Positions 44,769-54,835 of a DNA stretch of 64,000 nucleotides are shown here, piece by piece (positions within the stretch are counted from its first letter, which is position 1; the number at the start of each line of letters is the position of its first letter). The position numbers were made by a program, and so were the translations under genes. The notes below the pieces were generated by a model. The model was not told the DNA's origin. It did not search any database and saw only the letters and a list, made by a program, of their open reading frames with translations. This DNA is from Bacillus sp. MM2020_1 (GTDB lineage: Bacteria; Bacillota; Bacilli; Bacillales; Cytobacillaceae): NCBI GenBank assembly GCA_011250595.1, contig JAANMP010000005.1, positions 1 through 64,000 on the forward strand, in the 5' to 3' direction.

Positions 44769-45162
44769 GCTATGGACTCCTAATCGGGGTCTTTTTTTTG
44801 TTGTTAATAGGAGTCATACCAATGGTTACTAAGCCCTCAGATGTGAGAAAATACCAAAAAGGGTCAAATTAAGTAGAATTATGATGAACAAAAGAAAAGA
44901 TTACCATTATTTCATGAAATCTTCTTGATATGCTGAATTGATTATGATAATCTTTTAACGTGATTACATTATAGCGTTTGAACCCTTATTTCATAAGGTT
45001 TTTTTCTAAAAAAATAGATTTAAGTTACCAATTTAGGTATTTATAGTTACTTTGGTAATAAAACCGCGCTATGACGTATAGAAATTAGAAAAATTGTTTA
45101 GAAATGTAGATAAGTAATTTTATTTACGAATCTTGATAATTCTTTGGGAGGAGGTGAATGGC
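44769..45162 (+). other. spoIVA-hbs intergenic region
   Basis: 394 nt, strongly AT-rich. It holds the spoIVA terminator, a weak inverted repeat TTACCAA (45025-45031) with TTGGTAA (45052-45058), and the hbs ribosome site. An ATG at 44822 after AGGAG opens only 16 codons and is not called. The hbs promoter is not certain by eye. Confidence 0.5.
44775..44799 (+). terminator. Terminator after spoIVA
   Basis: GACTCC pairs with GGGGTC (one G-T) around TAATC, followed by eight Ts. Confidence 0.75.
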
Positions 45163-45435
45163 ATGAACAAGACAGAACTTATTAATGCAGTTGCTGAAGC
45201 AAGCGAGCTTTCAAAAAAGGACGCTACTAAAGCAGTTGATGCTGTTTTTGATGCGATTTTAGATGCTTTGAAAAATGGTGATAAAGTACAACTAATCGGT
45301 TTTGGAAACTTTGAAGTACGTGAGCGCGCAGCTCGTAAAGGTCGTAATCCTCAAACAGGTGAGGAAATCGAAATCGCTGCTAGCAAAGTTCCAGCTTTTA
45401 AACCAGGTAAAGCGCTTAAAGATGCAGTAAAATAA
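45163..45435 (+). CDS. hbs: DNA-binding protein HU (HBsu)
   Basis: A 90-residue HU protein, identical in length to HBsu. The core is [19 protein letters not shown], then [23 protein letters not shown] in the DNA-embracing arm. It bends and compacts nucleoid DNA. The ATG at 45163 follows GGAGGAGGTG; the ten extra codons of the longer frame contain that site. Confidence 0.96.
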   Translation: MNKTELINAVAEASELSKKDATKAVDAVFDAILDALKNGDKVQLIGFGNFEVRERAARKGRNPQTGEEIEIAASKVPAFKPGKALKDAVK

Positions 45436-45471
45436 TTACATAAATTTATTGCTATAAGCGAATGCTTAAGC

Positions 45472-45505
45472 AAAAAGGTCATGGCTTTTGTCCATGGCCT
45501 TTTTT
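45472..45505 (+). terminator. Terminator after hbs
   Basis: AAAAAGGTCATGG pairs with CCATGGCCTTTTT (one G-T). Confidence 0.85.
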
Positions 45506-45588
45506 CTACTTTTTTGCTTGAACTAAAAAGATTGTGCTAATATGTATTTGTCATCTATTCTTGACAGAACATTAGGGGGAATCTAACT

Positions 45589-46155
45589 ATGTCACAAGTG
45601 AATCGTGCCCAAATTGAAGAAGCGGTACGTTTAATATTAGAAGCAATCGGTGAAAACCCAAACCGTGAAGGCTTGCTTGATACACCTAAACGGGTAGCAA
45701 AAATGTATGAAGAAGTTTTTAGCGGATTAAACGAGGATCCGAAGAAGCATTTTGAAACAATATTTAGTGAAGATCACGAAGAATTAGTATTGGTTAAAGA
45801 TATCCCGTTTTATTCCATGTGTGAACACCACCTCGTTCCTTTCTTTGGTAAAGCACATGTAGCTTATATTCCCAAAAATGGCCGGGTTACAGGTTTAAGC
45901 AAATTAGCACGAGCAGTAGAAGCAGTTGCAAAGAGACCACAACTCCAGGAACGGATTACATCAACGATTGCTGACAGTATGATGGAAAAGTTAGAGCCAC
46001 ACGGAGTGATGGTGGTGGTCGAGGCAGAACATATGTGTATGACCATGCGCGGAGTAAAAAAACCTGGCTCTAAAACCGTAACAACTGCTGTACGCGGCGT
46101 TCTTGCTGATGATGCTATTTCTCGATCAGAGGTACTTTCTTTAATAAAATATTAG
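45589..46155 (+). CDS. folE: GTP cyclohydrolase I
   Basis: A 188-residue enzyme (MtrA in Bacillus) that makes dihydroneopterin triphosphate for folate. Zinc motif CEHH at 78-81 and the later HMCMTMRG segment supply the zinc ligands; the catalytic-region HG (VMVVVEAEH) is intact. It is in an operon with mtrB, 33 nt apart, as in B. subtilis. Confidence 0.95.
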   Translation: MSQVNRAQIEEAVRLILEAIGENPNREGLLDTPKRVAKMYEEVFSGLNEDPKKHFETIFSEDHEELVLVKDIPFYSMCEHHLVPFFGKAHVAYIPKNGRVTGLSKLARAVEAVAKRPQLQERITSTIADSMMEKLEPHGVMVVVEAEHMCMTMRGVKKPGSKTVTTAVRGVLADDAISRSEVLSLIKY

Positions 46156-46188
46156 CCCTATTTTTCTTAAAGCAACTGAGGTGATTAA

Positions 46189-46425
46189 ATGGAAAAACGT
46201 AATACTGCAAATAGTGAATATATCGTAATAAAAGCAAATGATGATGGTGTCAGCGTGATCGGCTTAACTAGAGGATCGGATACAAAATTTCATCATTCAG
46301 AGAAGTTGGATAAAGGAGAAGTGCTTATAGCTCAATTTACTGAGCATACTTCCGCAATAAAAATCAGGGGAAACGCAAAAATTCTTACTCAACTTGGTGA
46401 AGTAGAAAGTGAATTGAAAAAATAA
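46189..46425 (+). CDS. mtrB: Trp RNA-binding attenuation protein (TRAP)
   Basis: A 78-residue TRAP subunit that forms an 11-mer and, with bound tryptophan, captures (G/U)AG repeats in trp leader RNA. Typical segments are [20 protein letters not shown] and [28 protein letters not shown] precedes the ATG. The trp genes are not in this window, although in B. subtilis they lie nearby. Confidence 0.95.
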   Translation: MEKRNTANSEYIVIKANDDGVSVIGLTRGSDTKFHHSEKLDKGEVLIAQFTEHTSAIKIRGNAKILTQLGEVESELKK

Positions 46426-46518
46426 GTTTATCAGTTCCAATTACATTGTTTTCATCTTATTTCATATGAGCATTAGTGATTATTTTGTGAATTTCTGCCT
46501 AAAGAAAATCTTTTATGA

Positions 46519-46524
46519 TATAAT
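46519..46524 (+). promoter_or_regulatory. Extended -10 element upstream of hepS
   Basis: TGATATAAT is an extended -10 (TGnTATAAT); no good -35 is seen. It lies about 120 nt before hepS, in a 222-nt gap. Confidence 0.45.
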
Positions 46525-46647
46525 GGTGACTGCCTTGTTTTTAAAGAATGATTAGGATTTTCTTTATTAAAAGGTATGAATTTTACTATGCAAATAGGAA
46601 ATAAGAATACATAAAGACATTACTTCGGGGAAGCAAGGGTGATTAAA

Positions 46648-47460
46648 TTGCTGGACATTCGACAAAAATTCACAAATATTAGAGAGCAGGTCGAAAAAAG
46701 AGTTTGTGACCCATACTTGCTTAAATATATTGAAATTCCGATTATTGATGAAGATAAACTGCTTATTCTTGTCTCAATAATGGACCGCCTCGAATTGTCA
46801 TACAGTGATATGCAGAACTACGCCTTATCAACGATGCTAATTCAAATCGCCCTTGATACCCATGAACATATATCAAATGCATCTGTAGAGGAAAAAAATC
46901 GACAATTAACTGTTCTAGCTGGTGATTTTTTTAGTGGATTATATTATAAGCTTCTAGCAGATTCGGAAGAAATAAAGATGATCAAGGCACTTTCTAGAGG
47001 AATTAAAGAGGTTAATGAAAACAAAATTTCTGTCTATCAAAAAGAAATTCAAGAGATTGAAGAACTTATGACAAGGATTGGGCTCATTGAAAGTTCCTTA
47101 CTTGCCCATCTCTCAGAATATTTCAAAGTAGATTTATGGAATGATTTTATAGGCAACCTACTTTTATTTAAACGTTTACTCCATGAAAAGAGTCAATTTA
47201 TACAAACAGGCAGTTCAGTTTTATTCGAGGCTCTGAAATCAATTGTTTTCCCAATCAATAATAATAAAGTGATTGAGTTGTCAAAGGAACAGCAAAGTCA
47301 CTTATTTCTGTGTTGCGACCAATATCTCGAAAGGTCAAAAAAGGTTATTGAAAGAGGGTTAGAGCAGTTGCCCTATTTGAATGAATTACTTGAAAGTAGG
47401 ATCATCTCAATCTTAAGCCAATACCAGCCAAATGCAAAAACTTTTGTGGAAGAAGGGTAA
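46648..47460 (+). CDS. hepS: Heptaprenyl diphosphate synthase component I
   Basis: A 270-residue, helical, regulatory subunit lacking the catalytic DDxxD motifs; it resembles HepS (HepA). It pairs with HepT to make the C35 side chain of menaquinone. I use the TTG at 46648, 8 nt after AAGGGTG; a GTG at 46639 is the in-frame alternative. menG starts 7 nt after its stop. Confidence 0.88.
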   Translation: MLDIRQKFTNIREQVEKRVCDPYLLKYIEIPIIDEDKLLILVSIMDRLELSYSDMQNYALSTMLIQIALDTHEHISNASVEEKNRQLTVLAGDFFSGLYYKLLADSEEIKMIKALSRGIKEVNENKISVYQKEIQEIEELMTRIGLIESSLLAHLSEYFKVDLWNDFIGNLLLFKRLLHEKSQFIQTGSSVLFEALKSIVFPINNNKVIELSKEQQSHLFLCCDQYLERSKKVIERGLEQLPYLNELLESRIISILSQYQPNAKTFVEEG

Positions 47461-47467
47461 TAACAAA

Positions 47468-48172
47468 ATGCAGGAATCGAAAGAACAGCGAGTACACAAT
47501 GTGTTTGAAAAGATATCTGATAACTACGATAAAATGAATTCTGTTATCAGCTTTCAACAGCATATCAAGTGGCGAAAAGACACGATGAAAAAAATGAATG
47601 TACAGCCAGGTTCAAAAGCTCTCGATGTTTGCTGTGGTACTGCTGATTGGACAATCGCCTTAGCTGAGGCAGTCGGTCCAACAGGTGAAGTTACTGGGTT
47701 GGACTTTAGCCAAAATATGCTCAATGTGGGCATTGAAAAGGTTAAAGACCTAGGCTTAAACCAGGTTAAATTAATACATGGTAACGCCATGGAACTCCCT
47801 TTCCCAGATAATAGTTTTGATTATGTCACAATTGGCTTTGGTTTAAGGAATGTCCCGGATTACCTTCAAGTATTAAAAGAAATGCACCGTGTAGTAAAAC
47901 CGGGTGGAATCGCAGTATGTTTAGAAACATCACAACCTACACTTATTGGCTATAAACAGCTCTATTATTTTTATTTTCGCTTTATTATGCCGATGTTTGG
48001 TAAATTGTTTGCAAAGAGCTATCGTGAATATGCTTGGCTCCATGAGTCCGCTCGTGACTTTCCGGGAATGAGGGAGTTAGCAAAGATGTTTGAGCAAGCC
48101 GGCTTCAAAGATGTGAAATACAGGCCATACAGCGGCGGTGCTGCAGCTGTTCATATTGGTAAAAAGAACTAA
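47468..48172 (+). CDS. menG: Demethylmenaquinone methyltransferase
   Basis: A 234-residue SAM-dependent methyltransferase (MenG/UbiE). Motifs are [12 protein letters not shown] (SAM site) around residue 53 and [26 protein letters not shown]. It carries out the final step of menaquinone synthesis. ATG at 47468 after GAAGAAGGG; the longer frame starts inside hepS. Between the two HepS/HepT genes, as in B. subtilis. Confidence 0.94.
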   Translation: MQESKEQRVHNVFEKISDNYDKMNSVISFQQHIKWRKDTMKKMNVQPGSKALDVCCGTADWTIALAEAVGPTGEVTGLDFSQNMLNVGIEKVKDLGLNQVKLIHGNAMELPFPDNSFDYVTIGFGLRNVPDYLQVLKEMHRVVKPGGIAVCLETSQPTLIGYKQLYYFYFRFIMPMFGKLFAKSYREYAWLHESARDFPGMRELAKMFEQAGFKDVKYRPYSGGAAAVHIGKKN

Positions 48173-48215
48173 TTAATGGAACTTGAAGACAGGATGAAAA
48201 GCTGGGTGAATTCAG

Positions 48216-49178
48216 ATGAAATTAAAAATGATGTATTCATTTTTGAATTCGGATATTAACTTGATAGAAAAAAAGTTAGAAGAGACAATAAAGGCAGATT
48301 CTCTTCTCCTAAGGAAAGCGTCTATGCATACATTACAAGCCGGCGGAAAAAGAATTCGTCCTGTATTTGTTTTGCTTGCAGGTAAATTTGGTAATTATGA
48401 TATACATGTGATGAAGAATGTAGCCGTTGCACTTGAATTAATTCATATGGCCTCACTTGTCCATGATGATGTGATAGACGATGCTGATCTTCGCCGTGGT
48501 CAGCCGACAGTGAAATCGAAATGGGATAACAAGATTGCTATGTACACCGGTGATTTTGTTTTTGCTCTTGCGATTGAATTGATGACTAATATCGGAAATC
48601 CCCTTGCCCATAAAATTTTAGCGAATACAATTGTTGAAGTTTCAGTAGGCGAAATCCAACAAATTAAAGATAAATACCGCTTTAATCAAAATCTTCGGGA
48701 CTATCTCCGTAGAATTAAAAGAAAAACCGCCCTATTAATTGCAGTTAGCTGCCAATTAGGAGCGATAGCTGCAGATGTTGAAGAGTCCATTCATAAAAAA
48801 CTTTATCGATTCGGTTATTACGTCGGCATGTCTTATCAAATAATTGATGATATTTTAGATTTTACTTCAACTGAGAAGGAACTAGGGAAGCCTGCGGGTG
48901 GAGATTTATTGCAGGGAAATGTAACCGCCCCCGCCCTTTATGCGATGGAAAATAATCAAATCCGGAAAGAAATTGAAAAGGTCCATGAGAAAATGGAACC
49001 TTCTGAAATAACAAAGATTATTTCATTAATTAAACAATCAGGAGCAATTGAAAAGTCATTCACACTGAGCGATCTTTATCTGCAAAAAGCTTTAGCAGAA
49101 TTAAATGGGTTACCAGGGAATAAAGCAAAAAAGACGCTCAATGATATTGCAAAAGTAATTGGAAGAAGAAAATTCTAA
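48216..49178 (+). CDS. hepT: Heptaprenyl diphosphate synthase component II
   Basis: A 320-residue trans-prenyltransferase. The first Asp-rich motif DDVIDD is near 88-93 and the second DDILD near 219-223; GGKRIRP is at the substrate-binding region. It extends farnesyl diphosphate to C35 with HepS. 43 nt after menG. Confidence 0.95.
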   Translation: MKLKMMYSFLNSDINLIEKKLEETIKADSLLLRKASMHTLQAGGKRIRPVFVLLAGKFGNYDIHVMKNVAVALELIHMASLVHDDVIDDADLRRGQPTVKSKWDNKIAMYTGDFVFALAIELMTNIGNPLAHKILANTIVEVSVGEIQQIKDKYRFNQNLRDYLRRIKRKTALLIAVSCQLGAIAADVEESIHKKLYRFGYYVGMSYQIIDDILDFTSTEKELGKPAGGDLLQGNVTAPALYAMENNQIRKEIEKVHEKMEPSEITKIISLIKQSGAIEKSFTLSDLYLQKALAELNGLPGNKAKKTLNDIAKVIGRRKF

Positions 49179-49274
49179 ACAACTTGTTAAATATTCGAAA
49201 AAATGATAATATTTTTCATGGATTGATTCTAAACAATCAATATACATAATTATTAATTTTTAGGAGTGGAATTC

Positions 49275-49721
49275 ATGGAAAAAACATTTTTAATGGTAAA
49301 GCCAGATGGAGTACAGCGTAACCTTATTGGTGAAATCGTTTCACGTTTTGAAAGAAAGGGCTTTCAATTGGTCGGGGCAAAATTAATGAACATTCAAAGC
49401 GAACTTGCTGAGGAACATTATGGTGAGCACAAAGAACGTCCATTCTTCGGTGAATTAGTTGATTTCATCACTTCGGGTCCAGTTTTTGCAATGGTCTGGC
49501 AAGGTGAGAATGTCATCGCTACTGCCCGTCAAATGATGGGTGCTACCAATCCAAAGGATGCAGCTCCAGGTACTATTCGCGGTGATTTTGGATTAACTGT
49601 TGGTAAAAATGTTATTCACGGCTCCGATTCACCTGCAAGTGCAGAACGTGAAATTGGCTTATTTTTTAAAGATTCTGGTGTGGTAGAGTACAACAAATTA
49701 GTTAACGAATGGATTTATTAA
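49275..49721 (+). CDS. ndk: Nucleoside diphosphate kinase
   Basis: A 148-residue NDK, usual length. Phospho-acceptor H115 in NVIHGSD, with the KPDGVQR motif at 9-15. ATG at 49275 is placed by TAGGAGTGG; a GTG three codons earlier overlaps the ribosome site. cheR, which follows it in B. subtilis, is absent. Confidence 0.96.
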   Translation: MEKTFLMVKPDGVQRNLIGEIVSRFERKGFQLVGAKLMNIQSELAEEHYGEHKERPFFGELVDFITSGPVFAMVWQGENVIATARQMMGATNPKDAAPGTIRGDFGLTVGKNVIHGSDSPASAEREIGLFFKDSGVVEYNKLVNEWIY

Positions 49722-49734
49722 TCCTACTAAAGCG

Positions 49735-49770
49735 AGGCACTTGTATAGCAATTATACAAGTGCCTTTTTA
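49735..49770 (+). terminator. Terminator after ndk
   Basis: AGGCACTTGTAT (49735-49746) pairs with ATACAAGTGCCT (49754-49765), followed by Ts. It separates the menaquinone genes from the aromatic cluster. Confidence 0.9.
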
Positions 49771-49881
49771 TATTGTTATCAAAAATTTAACCCTATTTTC
49801 TGAATAGTTATACTATGTTTATTTTGTTCAATATGGTATATTGATAAAAAAATTCTTTAATGAGTTGAAGGGGGAAAGAGT

Positions 49882-51060
49882 ATGGGAATGAGATACCTAA
49901 CAGCAGGAGAATCCCATGGACCGCAATTAACAACAATAGTAGAAGGTCTCCCTGCTGGAATGCCATTATTATTAGAAGATATAAATAAAGAGTTATCCAG
50001 AAGACAAAAAGGTTATGGACGCGGAAGAAGAATGCAAATTGAAAAGGATACAGCCCAAATCGTTTCGGGGGTCCGGCACGGTTACACACTTGGCTCTCCA
50101 ATTGCGTTAGTCGTACATAATAATGACTGGAAGCACTGGACCAATATTATGGGAGCAGAGCCCCTAGAGGAAGGCCAGGAGGATGAAGTTAAACGTAAAG
50201 TAACTCGTGCTCGTCCAGGTCATGCTGATTTAAATGGAGCAATTAAATATGGGCACAGGGATATGAGAAATGTCCTTGAACGCTCTTCTGCCCGCGAAAC
50301 AACTGTAAGAGTCGCTGCGGGTGCTATTGCCAAGCAGCTTTTATCATTAGTAGGCGTTGAACTAGTTGCCCATGTAGTTGAAATAGGCGGAATAAAAGCG
50401 AATGTCGATCCCTCCATTTCTTTTGAGGCATTAAAAGACATGACAGAGAATTCGCCTGTTCGATGTGCTGACCCAACCGTGGAAGAGGATATGAAGGCTG
50501 CCATTGATGAAGCGAAGAAAAATGGGGATTCGATTGGCGGTGTTGTGGAAGTGATTGCCAAGGGTATGCCTGTTGGTGTTGGTAGTTACGTTCACTATGA
50601 TCGTAAATTGGATGGGAAATTAGCAGCCGCTATAATGAGCATAAATGCGTTTAAAGGGGTAGAAATCGGCATTGGATTTGAAGCTGCAAGGAAGCCGGGG
50701 AGCGAAGTTCATGATGAGATAGCCTGGGATCAAGAAAAAGGTTACTATCGCAAGAGCAATCGACTTGGTGGCTTTGAAGGTGGTATGACGACAGGTATGC
50801 CCATTGTTATCAGAGGTGTGATGAAACCAATTCCAACCTTATATAAACCTTTAATGAGCGTAGATATTGAGTCAAAAGAGCCTTTTGCTGCGAGCGTTGA
50901 ACGCTCAGACAGTTGTGCTGTCCCTGCTGCTGCGGTGGTTGCCGAGCATGTTGTTGCTTGGGAACTAGCAAATGCTTTGATTGAACAATTTTACAGCGAC
51001 CGTTTTGAGGCTTTTGCTGATGAAATAAAAAGGCAAAGAGAATATGCGAGGGAGTTTTAA
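49882..51060 (+). CDS. aroC: Chorismate synthase
   Basis: A 392-residue FMN-dependent enzyme (aroF in B. subtilis naming). Signatures GESHGPQL (9-16), [12 protein letters not shown] (40-51) and [15 protein letters not shown] (about 134-148) are present. It makes chorismate from EPSP. GGGGGAAAG precedes the ATG. Overlaps aroB by one base (TAATGG). Confidence 0.96.
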   Translation: MGMRYLTAGESHGPQLTTIVEGLPAGMPLLLEDINKELSRRQKGYGRGRRMQIEKDTAQIVSGVRHGYTLGSPIALVVHNNDWKHWTNIMGAEPLEEGQEDEVKRKVTRARPGHADLNGAIKYGHRDMRNVLERSSARETTVRVAAGAIAKQLLSLVGVELVAHVVEIGGIKANVDPSISFEALKDMTENSPVRCADPTVEEDMKAAIDEAKKNGDSIGGVVEVIAKGMPVGVGSYVHYDRKLDGKLAAAIMSINAFKGVEIGIGFEAARKPGSEVHDEIAWDQEKGYYRKSNRLGGFEGGMTTGMPIVIRGVMKPIPTLYKPLMSVDIESKEPFAASVERSDSCAVPAAAVVAEHVVAWELANALIEQFYSDRFEAFADEIKRQREYAREF

Positions 51061-52130
51061 TGGAAACCATTCACATCCAAACAGAGTCAAAAAACTATAA
51101 TGTCTTTGTGGGGGAGGGTGTACGTAAAGAACTGGGCACTTTTTTGGTCAATCATTTTTCGGGTCTAACCAGAATATTAATTATTACAGATGAAACAGTT
51201 GCTAAACTACATTTGGAAAAATTGTTGATTGAACTTAAATCATTTGACCCCGTAATCTTTACTGCCCCTAGTGGCGAAAAAGCAAAAACCTTTGAGGTTT
51301 ATTATGGTGCTCTTTCAACTGCGCTTGAAAACCGACTGGATCGGAAATCTGTCATTCTCTCTTTTGGCGGTGGAGCGGTTGGGGATTTGTCAGGATTTGT
51401 CGCAGCCTCCTTCATGAGAGGGATTCCATTTATACAAGTCCCAACAACTATTTTAGCTCATGATAGTGCAGTTGGCGGAAAGGTAGCAATTAATCATCCG
51501 CTTGGGAAAAATATGATCGGAGCTTTCCATCAACCTGAAGCAGTCTTTTATGACTTAGAATTCTTAAAAACACTTCCCGCACATGAAATTCGTTCGGGAT
51601 TTGCTGAGGTTATTAAACATGCACTTATTGATGATTCCGATTTTTTTGATTGGCTGAAAGACAATGTGGAAGACCTTCAAACCTTACCAATGGAGCTGTT
51701 ATCTGAGTCCTTAATAAAAGGGATAAAGGTCAAGGGGAAAATTGTTGGTCAGGATGAAAAAGAAACAGGAATTCGAGCTTACTTGAACTTAGGACATACG
51801 TTAGGTCATGCCATTGAATCAGAAATGGGTTATGGTAACTTTACTCATGGTGAAGCAGTTATGATTGGTATGATTTTTGCTTTAAAAGTTAGTAAACAAT
51901 TGCATGGGCTTTCTTTCAATATAGAAGAATTTATCGATTGGATCGAAGGACTTGGGTATGAATCGAAAATACCTGACAATCTAGCTTATGAAAAGTTAAT
52001 CAATAAAATGAAGCAGGATAAAAAATCTGTTCGACACTCGATTCGATTCGTATTACTAGAACAATTAGGGCAACCAATCCTAAAGGAAGTATCGGAACCA
52101 GTTTTATTAAACCAGTTAAATAGTTATTAA
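51060..52130 (+). CDS. aroB: 3-dehydroquinate synthase
   Basis: A 356-residue NAD-dependent, zinc-containing enzyme of the shikimate pathway. NAD motif GGGAVGDLSGFVAA (about 98-111), the KVAIN (about 141-145) segment, and zinc-site His in LNLGHTLGHAIE and FTHGEAVMIG are visible. Confidence 0.96.
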   Translation: METIHIQTESKNYNVFVGEGVRKELGTFLVNHFSGLTRILIITDETVAKLHLEKLLIELKSFDPVIFTAPSGEKAKTFEVYYGALSTALENRLDRKSVILSFGGGAVGDLSGFVAASFMRGIPFIQVPTTILAHDSAVGGKVAINHPLGKNMIGAFHQPEAVFYDLEFLKTLPAHEIRSGFAEVIKHALIDDSDFFDWLKDNVEDLQTLPMELLSESLIKGIKVKGKIVGQDEKETGIRAYLNLGHTLGHAIESEMGYGNFTHGEAVMIGMIFALKVSKQLHGLSFNIEEFIDWIEGLGYESKIPDNLAYEKLINKMKQDKKSVRHSIRFVLLEQLGQPILKEVSEPVLLNQLNSY

Positions 52131-52145
52131 AAAGGGGGCTTATTC

Positions 52146-52517
52146 TTGATTAGAGGGATGAGGGGAGCAATCACAGTTAATCAGAACACCGAGGAAGAAA
52201 TTGTCACTGCCACAGAAGAACTGCTGAAAAAAATAATCGAAGAAAATCAGATTCAACCAGATTTAGTTGCCTCTGTTTTCATTTCGACAACCGAGGATAT
52301 TAATGCAGTATTCCCAGCGAGGGCATTGCGTAAATTTGAGGGCTGGACCTACGTACCAGTCATGTGTATGCAGGAAATGCCTGTCCCTAATTCTTTAACC
52401 ATGTGTGTTAGAATCATGATGCATGTAAATACTGCAAAGTCTCAAGATGAAATTATCCATGTATATTTAAAAGGAGCTCAGGTCCTTAGACCTGACCTAC
52501 GCAATAGTTTAACGTAA
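52146..52517 (+). CDS. aroH: Chorismate mutase, AroH class
   Basis: A 123-residue monofunctional, pseudo-alpha/beta-barrel chorismate mutase. Conserved motifs are MIRGMRGAITV with the substrate-binding Arg (R7-like), FISTTEDINAVFPARALR and the later C-V-R. TTG start after AAGGGGG. hisC follows directly; in B. subtilis six trp genes intervene. Confidence 0.94.
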   Translation: MIRGMRGAITVNQNTEEEIVTATEELLKKIIEENQIQPDLVASVFISTTEDINAVFPARALRKFEGWTYVPVMCMQEMPVPNSLTMCVRIMMHVNTAKSQDEIIHVYLKGAQVLRPDLRNSLT

Positions 52518-52575
52518 TGTGAGAATCTTTTTGAATGAATGTTAATCCAAGATTACAAGAATGGAGAGAATGAGC

Positions 52576-53664
52576 ATGAGATGGAAAGAGCAGTTATTAA
52601 CGCTGACTCCTTATCAACCAGGGAAATCAATAGAGGCAGTAAAGAAGCAATATAAACTTGACCAAATTGTTAAGCTGGCATCAAATGAAAATCCTTTTGG
52701 ATGTTCAGAACAGGTGATGACTGCACTTCAATCGAATCAAACAAGTTTGGCTATTTATCCAGATGGGTATGCCACTACTTTAAGAGAGACTCTTGCCTCA
52801 TTTTTACAGGTTGACGAGGAAGAACTAATTTTTGGAAATGGTTCAGATAATCTGATCCAAATTATTTCAAGGGCACTCTTACATCCAAATGCTAGTACAG
52901 TTATGGCAACGCCTTCCTTTTCACAGTATAAGCATAATGCTGTGATCGAAGGGGCAATTATAAAGGAAGTCCCGCTAATAAATGGAGATCATGATTTAGA
53001 AGCGATGTTAGCAGCTATTGATGAACAGACCAATGTTATTTGGCTCTGCAGCCCTAATAACCCTACAGGTACATATATATCAGAAAGTAAATTAATAGCG
53101 TTTCTAGATAAAGTCCCATCAGATATTCTCGTTGTTTTGGATGAAGCCTACTATGAATATGTTGTCGCTGATGATTACTATGATTCGGTTAAACTAGCTT
53201 CAAAATATGAAAATTTAATTGTCTTAAGAACTTTTTCTAAAATATATGGTTTGGCTGCCTTAAGAATCGGATATGGGGTTGCCAATCGTTCTATTATTAA
53301 AGCGCTGGAGCCTGCGAGGGAACCGTTTAATGTTAACTCATTAGGTCAATTAGCAGCGTCTGCGGCAATAAAGGATCAGAATTTTATCAATATCTGCAAA
53401 GAAAAAAATAGGCAGGGTCTTGAACAGTTTTATGAATTTTGTCGCCAATATCAACTCGAGTTTTATCCATCTCAAACAAATTTTATATTAATTGATTGTA
53501 AAATTGATGGGGATCAGGTATTCCAATCTTTATTGGAGAGAGGATATATCGTTCGCTCCGGAAAAGCGCTTGGTTTTCCTACAGCTGTAAGAATTACCGT
53601 AGGCTCCTTTGAACAAAATGAAGGTGTCCTAAAAGCATTAGGAGAATTTTTAGCACAAAAGTAA
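52576..53664 (+). CDS. hisC: Histidinol-phosphate aminotransferase
   Basis: A 362-residue class II PLP aminotransferase. The PLP lysine is K222 in RTFSKIYGLAALRIGYG; SPNNPTG is at 159-165. It serves histidine and, in Bacillus, tyrosine and phenylalanine synthesis. ATG at 52576 after GGAGAG; the frame is open five codons further, without support. Confidence 0.95.
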   Translation: MRWKEQLLTLTPYQPGKSIEAVKKQYKLDQIVKLASNENPFGCSEQVMTALQSNQTSLAIYPDGYATTLRETLASFLQVDEEELIFGNGSDNLIQIISRALLHPNASTVMATPSFSQYKHNAVIEGAIIKEVPLINGDHDLEAMLAAIDEQTNVIWLCSPNNPTGTYISESKLIAFLDKVPSDILVVLDEAYYEYVVADDYYDSVKLASKYENLIVLRTFSKIYGLAALRIGYGVANRSIIKALEPAREPFNVNSLGQLAASAAIKDQNFINICKEKNRQGLEQFYEFCRQYQLEFYPSQTNFILIDCKIDGDQVFQSLLERGYIVRSGKALGFPTAVRITVGSFEQNEGVLKALGEFLAQK

Positions 53665-53701
53665 AACAGAATAGTGCTTTGTTGTTTAGGGGGAGTTTTC
53701 A

Positions 53702-54808
53702 ATGAAAGGCCGAGTTTTTGTAATTGGCTTAGGATTAATCGGCGGTTCTCTTGCCCTTTGTATTAAAAAGGAACATGAGGATGCTACTATTATTGGATAT
53801 GATATTAATAGTGAGCAAGCAAGGCTTGCAAAGATGCTTGGAGTCATAGATGATATAGCAGAAAATATTTACAGTGGTGCAATGGATGCTGATTTAATCA
53901 TTATTTCTGCACCTGTGAATGAAACAGAGGAAATTATTCAGTTCCTTGCCACACTCCCTCTCAATCCAGAGGTAATCGTGACAGATACAGGCAGCACAAA
54001 AAGCAAAATTGTTGGAACTGCCAATATCTTAAAGAATCGGGGAATTACCTTTATTGGCGGGCATCCAATGGCAGGTTCACATAAAAGCGGTGTATCTGCA
54101 GCCAAGGAAATACTATTTGAAAATGCATTTTACCTGTTAACACCGCAAGAACATATAGAAAATACAAAGGTAGAATTATTAATAACATGGTTAAAGGGGA
54201 CCCATGCCAAGTTTTTAACGATTACACCTAAAAATCATGACTATCTCACAGGGATTGTCAGCCACTTTCCTCATATCATCGCGGCTTCTATAGTTCGCCA
54301 AACTGAAAAACTAGCAGAAGAAGAAAGCCTTATTCCACGTTTAGCAGCAGGCGGGTTTAGGGATATTACTAGGATTGCATCAAGCAGTCCTGTGATGTGG
54401 AAGGATATCCTCTTGCATAACCGTGAAATATTAATTGAATTACTAGATCAATGGCAAGAAGAAATGAATAAAGTTAAAACGATGCTTGAAAATGAAAATA
54501 GTTCTGCGATTTACAACTATTTTCAGCAGGCAAAACAATACCGTGATGGCTTACCAATGAAAGAAAAAGGTGCGATTCCGGCATTTTATGATTTATTTGT
54601 CGATATACCAGATTACCCGGGTGTGATTTCGGAAATTACCGGCTATTTAGCGAAGGAAGCTATTAGTATCACAAATATTCGAATTCTAGAAACACGTGAA
54701 GATATTATTGGAGTTTTAGTTATTAGTTTTCAAACAGAAGAGGATCGACAAAAAGCTGAACGATGTATTGGCACTTATTCCAATTATGCAACATCTATTG
54801 GTTCCTAA
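53702..54808 (+). CDS. tyrA: Prephenate dehydrogenase with ACT domain
   Basis: A 368-residue NAD-dependent enzyme of tyrosine synthesis. The Rossmann motif GLGLIGGSLA (9-18) and the catalytic-His segment FIGGHPMAGSHKSG (about 117-130) are visible, and a C-terminal ACT domain (about 295-365) presumably binds tyrosine for feedback control. AGGGGGAG precedes the ATG. Confidence 0.94.
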   Translation: MKGRVFVIGLGLIGGSLALCIKKEHEDATIIGYDINSEQARLAKMLGVIDDIAENIYSGAMDADLIIISAPVNETEEIIQFLATLPLNPEVIVTDTGSTKSKIVGTANILKNRGITFIGGHPMAGSHKSGVSAAKEILFENAFYLLTPQEHIENTKVELLITWLKGTHAKFLTITPKNHDYLTGIVSHFPHIIAASIVRQTEKLAEEESLIPRLAAGGFRDITRIASSSPVMWKDILLHNREILIELLDQWQEEMNKVKTMLENENSSAIYNYFQQAKQYRDGLPMKEKGAIPAFYDLFVDIPDYPGVISEITGYLAKEAISITNIRILETREDIIGVLVISFQTEEDRQKAERCIGTYSNYATSIGS

Positions 54809-54835
54809 AATGATATGAATAAAAGGTGATTTTTA

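Noticed and set aside
44822-44872. A 16-codon frame (MVTKPSDVRKYQKGSN) after AGGAG, downstream of spoIVA
   Set aside because: It is very short, lies after a terminator and shows no family pattern; a chance match to a ribosome site is likely.
45025-45058. TTACCAA/TTGGTAA inverted repeat before hbs as an operator
   Set aside because: Arms are short and 20 nt apart in AT-rich DNA; chance pairing cannot be excluded.
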